Below are positions 1-4,235 of a stretch of 6,218 nucleotides of DNA, piece by piece. A program made the translations under genes and the position numbers. Each line of letters begins with the position of its first letter. Position 1 is the stretch's first letter. Origin of the DNA: an uncultured bacterium (GTDB lineage: Bacteria > Patescibacteriota > Microgenomatia > UBA8517); NCBI GenBank assembly GCA_937928235.1, contig CALEZE010000104.1, forward strand, positions 1-6,218, given 5' to 3'. The notes under the pieces were generated by a model. The model saw only the letters and a program-made list of their open reading frames with translations, ran no database searches and was not told the DNA's origin.

Positions 1-594
1 AAGAAACGAGGGTGGGAGATAAAAAGAATTGATCCAGACAGTAAACTTAGTTTGCCTGAAGTGTTGACGGCTGGTGAACTATTTGAAAAGGATAAGTTGT
101 TTTTGGTGGGGAACCCGTCAAAAATTTCCAAGAGTGAAATTGAGTGGCTAAAGAAAGAGGGGGAGAAAGTAAAGGGTAATGTAGTTGTGTACCACGAGGG
201 TATGATTTCAAAAACAGTGCTTTCCACCTTGCCAAAACCAGACAAGGTTGAAGAATATACCCTACCCAAACTTATCTTTAAATTTATAGAAGCATTTTAC
301 CCAGGAAATAGTGATACGGCACTTCAGCTCTTACACCAGATAACTGAACCCCCAGAATTTGTGGTAGCACTTCTCGCGAGGCAATTAAAGGACTTGTATA
401 TTCTCTCTATTGGGGAAAAGTTAAATTATCCCTCTTGGAGAGCAAGTAAACTCACAGCTCAGGCTAAAAAGTTTACCCCAGAATCTTTGAGAGAAGTAAT
501 TAGCGAGCTGGCCGAAGCGGATGTCCTTTCAAAAACTTCCAAACAAGATTTACTTTCTTCTCTTGACCTAATTATCCTTACAAAGTTAGAATAA
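1..594 (+). CDS. DNA polymerase III delta subunit (HolA)-like protein, C-terminal part; 5' end outside window
   Basis: The frame is open from the first base and ends at TAA 592-594, giving 197 residues of a gene that starts upstream. The TTG at 52 is only an internal Leu codon, so it was not taken as the start. Residues 27-66 (GELFEKDKLFLVGNP, then a charged helix, then NVVVYHEG) resemble the end of the AAA+-like domain I of delta, where the partner announces its strand and a value for cost of fork stalling is absent. Residues 90-197 form a helical block (KLIFKFIEAFYPGN, ALQLLHQI, EFVVALLARQLKDLYIL, KLTAQAKKFTPESLREVI, ELAEADVLSKT) matching the delta C-terminal collar domain. In that family the protein loads the sliding clamp in the replisome. 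The usual middle lid domain seems absent, because domain I runs almost directly into the collar helices at about residue 88. The identification rests on pattern similarity alone. The link to the sugar genes downstream is probably positional, not functional. Confidence 0.62.
   Translation, partial: KKRGWEIKRIDPDSKLSLPEVLTAGELFEKDKLFLVGNPSKISKSEIEWLKKEGEKVKGNVVVYHEGMISKTVLSTLPKPDKVEEYTLPKLIFKFIEAFYPGNSDTALQLLHQITEPPEFVVALLARQLKDLYILSIGEKLNYPSWRASKLTAQAKKFTPESLREVISELAEADVLSKTSKQDLLSSLDLIILTKLE
563..592 (+). promoter_or_regulatory. Candidate sigma-70-type promoter for the sugar-phosphate operon
   Basis: TTGACC at 563-568 matches the -35 consensus at five of six bases. It is followed after 18 bases by TAGAAT at 587-592, which matches the -10 consensus at five of six. 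Transcription would begin near 599, about nine bases before the mutase ATG at 608. The whole element lies inside the last codons of the delta-like gene, whose stop overlaps the -10 box. Chance matches in AT-rich coding DNA are common, and the upstream gene could equally read through into this operon. Confidence 0.4.
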
Positions 595-607
595 TTTCTA
601 CTCACCA

Positions 608-1984
608 ATGGTTATTGACCCCTCAATTTTCCGAGACTATGACATCCGTGCGATAGTTCCCGAGCAACTAGACGAGGAAGGTGTAAGAAGAATTGCCGAG
701 GCCATTGTTAAAGTCTTTTCCCCCAAAAGTATTCAGGTAGGACACGACATGCGTGTGACTTCTCCGCAATTCCATAAAGCATTTATAGAAACGATGACTG
801 ATTGTGGAGTTGATGTTGTGGACTTGGGCTTAACTTCAACAGACATGCTTTACTTTGCAGGGGGGACTTATGGTGAAGATATGGCTGTAAACATAAGTGC
901 TTCGCACAACCCTCCAGAATACAACGGTTTAAAGATTGTCAAAAAGGGAGCTGTTGCTGTCAGTGGAGATAGTGGTATTTATGATATTCGTGACGCAGCA
1001 CTTTCGGGAGAAGATCTGGGTGTAAAGACGGAAACCAAGGGAAAAGTTACAAATAGAGATGTCATGGAGGAGTTTACCAAGCATGTATTGTCCTTCATAA
1101 ACACTGACAAGATGAAACCTTTTAAAGTGGTTAGTGATGCAGGAAACGGGATGGCGGGCCATTTTATGCCTGATCTTGAAAAACACCTTCCATGGGAGGT
1201 TGAGAGACTTTATTACGAATTAGATGGCACTTTTCCCAACCACATGCCCAGCCCAATTGAACTCAAGAACATGCAGGACACTATAAGCAAAGTAAAGGAA
1301 ACTGGTGCGGATGTTGGCATTGCGTTTGATGGCGACGGTGACCGCGCTTTCTTGGTTGACGAAACAGGCCGTTATATAACAGGTACCCTAATGACGGCGA
1401 TGGTTGCCGATATTGTTTTACAAAAACACCCGGGCGAAACTATTCTTTACAACGCGGTGGTTGGCCGTATTGTTCCTGAAGTTGTTAAAGAAAGAGGTGG
1501 GGAATCTCTAAGGGTTAGGGTTGGCCACACCCTTATTAAAGAGGCAATGCGCGAAAAAGATGCGTTTTTCTGCGGAGAGCATTCCGGACACTATTTCTTT
1601 AAGGAAAACTTTTTTGCGGACAGCGCAATAATTGCCGTGCTTTATGTGTTGGAATTGATGTCGACAACGGGCAAGAAACTTTCAGAACTGGTGAATGAAT
1701 ACGACAAATATGCAGCTCTTGAAAGCGAAATTAACTTTGTAGTTGAAGACAAGGAGGGAGTTATGAAAGCATTGGAGAAGGAGTACAAAGACAAAGCGGA
1801 CTCTATTGACTGGCTGGACGGAGTATCTGTCTGGTTTAAAGATTGGTGGTTTAATGTAAGGCCTTCAAACACAGAACCGCTTTTAAGATTAAACATTGAG
1901 GCGGATAACGACAGACTTTTGGAAGAGAAAACAAAATCTCTTGTGACAACTATTGAAAAACTCGGAGGCAAAGAGAAAGTATAA
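608..1984 (+). CDS. manB: Phosphomannomutase/phosphoglucomutase (alpha-D-phosphohexomutase family)
   Basis: This 458-residue enzyme should interconvert mannose-6-P with mannose-1-P and glucose-6-P with glucose-1-P in the cytoplasm, feeding nucleotide-sugar synthesis. All four family signatures are present in order. The phosphoserine loop ISASHNPPEYNG has its catalytic Ser at residue 99. The metal loop DGDGDR is at 241-246. The sugar-specificity loop GEHSGH is at 323-328. The C-terminal phosphate-binding loop RPSNTEP is at 418-424. The GEHSG loop is typical of bifunctional PMM/PGM enzymes and argues against phosphoglucosamine mutase (GlmM). Length is normal for the family (about 450-460), and the N-terminal IFRDYDIRAI is the standard opening, which supports the ATG at 608. 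No clear Shine-Dalgarno sequence precedes that ATG. The gene starts 13 bases after the delta-like gene and ends four bases before the phosphatase ATG. Relative activity on mannose and glucose phosphates cannot be read from sequence; the symbol manB is given by family. Confidence 0.95.
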   Translation: MVIDPSIFRDYDIRAIVPEQLDEEGVRRIAEAIVKVFSPKSIQVGHDMRVTSPQFHKAFIETMTDCGVDVVDLGLTSTDMLYFAGGTYGEDMAVNISASHNPPEYNGLKIVKKGAVAVSGDSGIYDIRDAALSGEDLGVKTETKGKVTNRDVMEEFTKHVLSFINTDKMKPFKVVSDAGNGMAGHFMPDLEKHLPWEVERLYYELDGTFPNHMPSPIELKNMQDTISKVKETGADVGIAFDGDGDRAFLVDETGRYITGTLMTAMVADIVLQKHPGETILYNAVVGRIVPEVVKERGGESLRVRVGHTLIKEAMREKDAFFCGEHSGHYFFKENFFADSAIIAVLYVLELMSTTGKKLSELVNEYDKYAALESEINFVVEDKEGVMKALEKEYKDKADSIDWLDGVSVWFKDWWFNVRPSNTEPLLRLNIEADNDRLLEEKTKSLVTTIEKLGGKEKV

Positions 1985-1988
1985 GTTA

Positions 1989-2795
1989 ATGTATCAAGAC
2001 TTCATTAGAGATTCTCTCGAGGATGCTTCTAAAGTTGCTTTGACATATTTTGGAAAAACAGAAGGTTGGACCAAACCCTCAGGCAATATACATGTTTTGA
2101 CAAAGGCTGATTTAGAGATTGGCAAACTACTTACTCAAACAATAATCGAAAGTTTTCCAGAACATAACATAATTGACGAGGAGCTTGGCGTTGTTGACAA
2201 CAACTCCGACTATACTTGGACAGTTGATCCGATTGATGGCACTAGCAATTTTGCCGTTAAGCTACCATTTTACGGTGTGATGATCGGTCTGCTCAAAAAA
2301 AACACTCCACTTGCAGGTGGGCTAGCCTTACCATCCTTCGGAGAGGTTTATTCGACAGAAAAAGGTGAAGGCGTTCTTCTAAACGGCAAAAGAATTAGAT
2401 TAAAGGACGATATTGGTCTCTCGAGTTCCTTAGTCTCATACGGTATAGATGGGGATGATAAAAATCCTTCAAAGACCAGCTTGGAAGCCGAAGTGATTGG
2501 TTTACTTGCATTGAGGGCACGAAATATACGAACGACAAATAGTGCGTATGATGTTGCACAGGTTATTAACGGAAAATTTGGTGCTTTCTTAAACATGACA
2601 AGCAAAGTGTGGGACAATGTCGCTGCCCAAGTTTTAGTAGAAGAATCCGGCGGAATTTACACAGACTATTTTGGCGACGAGCTAAATTATTCATCGTCAT
2701 TAAAGGAAATGGATAAAAATTATACATTTTGTGCGGCCAGGCCAGGACTGCATAAAGATATAACTAGTATTACGACTAAATTTAAGACAAAATAG
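1989..2795 (+). CDS. Inositol-monophosphatase-family sugar phosphatase (possible fructose-1,6-bisphosphatase)
   Basis: The 268-residue protein belongs to the Mg2+-dependent, Li+-sensitive IMPase/FBPase fold. Visible motifs are TKADLEI at 38-44, the metal ligand Glu64 in IIDEELG, the core DPIDGTSNF at 80-88 with metal ligands Asp80 and Asp83, and WDNVAA at 208-213 with the third metal ligand Asp209. The terminal CAARPGLH is also typical. Family members hydrolyse inositol phosphate, histidinol phosphate, PAP or fructose-1,6-bisphosphate, and the substrate cannot be settled from motifs. Its place between a hexose-phosphate mutase and a hexose-phosphate isomerase, with PEP synthase nearby, favours a sugar phosphate, plausibly FBP as in archaeal dual IMPase/FBPases. 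The ATG at 1989 gives the usual family length. An in-frame TTG at 1953 would add 12 Lys-rich residues overlapping the mutase and was rejected. GGAGG at 1964-1968 is 20 bases from the ATG, too far for a normal ribosome site, so start recognition may depend on translational coupling. Confidence 0.88.
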   Translation: MYQDFIRDSLEDASKVALTYFGKTEGWTKPSGNIHVLTKADLEIGKLLTQTIIESFPEHNIIDEELGVVDNNSDYTWTVDPIDGTSNFAVKLPFYGVMIGLLKKNTPLAGGLALPSFGEVYSTEKGEGVLLNGKRIRLKDDIGLSSSLVSYGIDGDDKNPSKTSLEAEVIGLLALRARNIRTTNSAYDVAQVINGKFGAFLNMTSKVWDNVAAQVLVEESGGIYTDYFGDELNYSSSLKEMDKNYTFCAARPGLHKDITSITTKFKTK

Positions 2796-2798
2796 AAT

Positions 2799-3872
2799 AT
2801 GACTTATAACTTCGACTCCAGAGAAGAAATCAAAAAGATAGACCCTGAAGGAGTTTATGAGGGCACGCTCCTTTTCCCAGATCAATGCGAGCAGGCTTGG
2901 AGTGAGGCTTCTAAAATAGAGTTTCCGGCGGAATACAAGAATATTAAAAATGTAGTTGTTTGTGGAATGGGAGGCTCAAGGTTTACCCCACTTTCTATAA
3001 AGCATGCTTTTGCAGATAGAATCAGCGTACCTTACGAAATTGTAGACGAGTACGAACTACCCTCTTATGTAAACGAAGAAACACTAGTTGTTCTTTCCTC
3101 TTATTCAGGTACCACGGAGGAGGTAGTTTCCTGTGCCGAAGATGCTCTCAAGAAAGGTGCCAAGGTCACGGGGGTAACAAGGAATGGAAAGGTGGGAGAA
3201 ATACTTAAAAGGGATAATCTCTCCGGGTACATTTTTGAAGAAAAATTTAACCCATCCGGCCAACCAAGAATAGGTGGCGGATATATGCTTATGGGCCACT
3301 TGGGGATTTTGTCTTCATTGGGTTTTGTAAAGGTTGAGGAATCCGAAGTATCTGAGGCGATTAGTTTTGCAAGAGTAATGGGTGAAAAGTTTCTAGCTGA
3401 AGTTTCGGAAGATAAGAATGATGCTAAAAAACTGGCTAGGCAACTTTTGGACAAAGACCTTTTTATAATTACGGCGGAACATCTTAAAGGTTTTGCGAAT
3501 GGCTTTGCTAATCAGACAAACGAGACGGCCAAAATGATTTCAAGTTACCGTTATATTTCGGAACTTAATCATCATTTGATGGAAGGTTTAAAACACCCCG
3601 AAACATTGGGAAAAAACGGACTATTTTTGTTTTTTGAGTCTGAACTTTATTCCCCTTCGATTCAAAAAAGATTTCCTATAACCAAAGAGGTTGTGGAAAA
3701 GCAAGGCATTGAAACACTTTCGATGAAATTGGAGGGTAAAACTAGATTGGCACAGCTTCTTGAAGCATTTACTATTTCCAGCTTTACCACTCTTTACATG
3801 GCCATCTTGTATGGCACAAACCCTGTGGAAATCCCCTGGGTGGATTACTTTAAGGAACAACTTTCTAAATAA
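2799..3872 (+). CDS. Bifunctional phosphoglucose/phosphomannose isomerase (SIS-domain, archaeal type)
   Basis: This 357-residue protein has tandem SIS domains and should interconvert fructose-6-P with glucose-6-P and mannose-6-P. The first SIS domain carries CGMGGS (55-60) and the phosphate-binding SSYSGTTEEV (100-109). Then come PRIGGGY (156-162), with an Arg157 that aligns with the active-site Arg of the Pyrobaculum aerophilum enzyme, and NETAK (241-245) with the presumed base Glu242. SELNHHLMEGL (254-264) holds the presumed ring-opening His258, 16 residues after the Glu as in that enzyme. Lys352 sits five residues from the end, where that enzyme has its active-site Lys. The architecture differs from the unrelated longer sequence of classical bacterial Pgi. 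The family motif usually reads His-Asn where this one reads His-His (258-259). The ATG lies three bases after the phosphatase stop, so the gene is surely co-transcribed with it. No strong ribosome site is visible. It is the last gene of the tight cluster, with no terminator after it. Dual activity is inferred from family membership. Confidence 0.9.
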   Translation: MTYNFDSREEIKKIDPEGVYEGTLLFPDQCEQAWSEASKIEFPAEYKNIKNVVVCGMGGSRFTPLSIKHAFADRISVPYEIVDEYELPSYVNEETLVVLSSYSGTTEEVVSCAEDALKKGAKVTGVTRNGKVGEILKRDNLSGYIFEEKFNPSGQPRIGGGYMLMGHLGILSSLGFVKVEESEVSEAISFARVMGEKFLAEVSEDKNDAKKLARQLLDKDLFIITAEHLKGFANGFANQTNETAKMISSYRYISELNHHLMEGLKHPETLGKNGLFLFFESELYSPSIQKRFPITKEVVEKQGIETLSMKLEGKTRLAQLLEAFTISSFTTLYMAILYGTNPVEIPWVDYFKEQLSK

Positions 3873-3890
3873 CTTCTCTAACTTTATAAT
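3862..3890 (+). promoter_or_regulatory. Candidate promoter for the small membrane protein gene
   Basis: A perfect TATAAT lies at 3885-3890 in the 58-base gap after the isomerase. A weak -35 match, TTTCTA (three of six bases), sits at 3862-3867 with a 17-base spacer. Transcription would start near 3897, giving a leader of about 34 bases that includes the ribosome site. The -10 box is strong and the -35 is poor. Read-through from the upstream operon is also possible because no terminator separates them. Confidence 0.45.
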
Positions 3891-3920
3891 ATAGCCCTTG
3901 CTCTTTTAACTAGTGAAGAA

Positions 3921-3925
3921 AGGAG
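3921..3925 (+). promoter_or_regulatory. Shine-Dalgarno sequence deciding the ATG at 3931
   Basis: AGGAG, within AAAGGAGAA, ends five bases before the ATG at 3931. This is the only well-spaced strong Shine-Dalgarno match seen in front of a gene here. It lies downstream of the in-frame GTG at 3913, so the ATG and not the GTG is the likely start. Confidence 0.75.
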
Positions 3926-3930
3926 AATTA

Positions 3931-4155
3931 ATGACCACCGGTCTTGCATTCGTTGTGGCGTTTTTTATTTTGGTTTTTATTCCGAGGCTTCTCTATGAAA
4001 ACGCCAAACAACTATCAACAGGGATATATAGAATATCCGTAAAACTCCTTAAGAAGATTTCGTATAAAATATTTGCTTTGGTTGGCGGAGCGATTTTACT
4101 TTATATCGAATACAAAACTAGAAAAAAAAGGAGCAAAAAGGGAGACGCGGGCTAG
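3931..4155 (+). CDS. Small basic two-helix membrane protein, function unknown
   Basis: I do not recognise this 74-residue protein. Two hydrophobic segments are clear: about residues 4-22 (GLAFVVAFFILVFIP) and about 45-61 (YKIFALVGGAILLYIEY). Between them is a cationic stretch containing STGIYRISVKLLKKISYK, which could form a membrane-surface helix. The tail KTRKKRSKKGDAG is very basic. I count 14 Lys/Arg against 3 Asp/Glu. Both the loop and the tail are positive, so the positive-inside rule does not settle the topology. The Shine-Dalgarno sequence supports the ATG at 3931; an in-frame GTG at 3913 would add six residues but places the Shine-Dalgarno inside the coding region. The gene has its own candidate promoter and a terminator folded over its stop codon, so it is probably expressed as a single-gene unit. 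Nothing links it to the sugar enzymes except position. A membrane-anchoring, small-regulator or toxin-like role are all guesses; none is supported by a motif. Confidence 0.72.
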   Translation: MTTGLAFVVAFFILVFIPRLLYENAKQLSTGIYRISVKLLKKISYKIFALVGGAILLYIEYKTRKKRSKKGDAG

Positions 4156-4208
4156 ATTAAACCAATCAAAACTTAAACCCGCTCTCCCGTTTTCTTCTAC
4201 TTTTTCTT
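4140..4208 (+). terminator. Rho-independent terminator overlapping the stop codon of the small membrane gene
   Basis: GGGAGA (4140-4145) pairs with TCTCCC (4183-4188), and GCGGG (4147-4151) pairs with CCCGC (4178-4182). This makes an 11-pair GC-rich stem with a single bulged C at 4146. The 26-base loop can form a small inner hairpin, GATT (4155-4158) with AATC (4164-4167). A T-rich run follows from 4190 (TTTTCTTCTACTTTTTCTTT). The left arm encodes the last residues of the membrane protein, and its stop codon lies in the loop. It should insulate the PEP synthase gene from upstream transcription. Confidence 0.85.
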
Positions 4209-4215
4209 TAAACTT

Positions 4216-4229
4216 TGGTACACTAGAAT
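4216..4229 (+). promoter_or_regulatory. Candidate promoter for PEP synthase with minimal leader
   Basis: Two overlapping -10 candidates occur. One is an extended form, TGGTACACT at 4216-4224; the other is TAGAAT at 4224-4229. The first predicts a start near 4231, five bases before the ATG. The second predicts a start at about 4236, the A of the ATG itself. No convincing -35 box is present, because that region is the T-rich tail of the preceding terminator. A promoter is expected here since the upstream unit is terminated. Confidence 0.45.
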
Positions 4230-4235
4230 AGTCTT

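Noticed and set aside
52..594. TTG at 52 as the start of a complete 180-residue protein
   Set aside because: The frame stays open upstream to base 1 and the upstream codons look like ordinary protein, so the gene is cut by the window edge.
929..1186. Minus-strand open frames, here and at 1642-1971, 2348-2617, 3101-3454 and 5159-6023
   Set aside because: They lie opposite well-supported + strand genes, have no recognisable domain and look like antisense shadows.
1953..1988. TTG at 1953 as the phosphatase start
   Set aside because: It adds 12 basic residues absent from the family and overlaps the mutase; the ATG at 1989 gives the normal length.
2793..2798. TAGAAT directly before the isomerase ATG as a third -10 box
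   Set aside because: Its TAG is the phosphatase stop codon, it touches the ATG, and a start from it would fall inside the coding region; treated as chance.
3913..3930. GTG at 3913 as the membrane protein start
   Set aside because: The strong Shine-Dalgarno sequence lies after it and is well spaced to the ATG at 3931.
3873..3930. A terminator between the isomerase and the membrane protein gene
   Set aside because: Only a four-base CTTC/GAAG pairing is possible and there is no T run after it.
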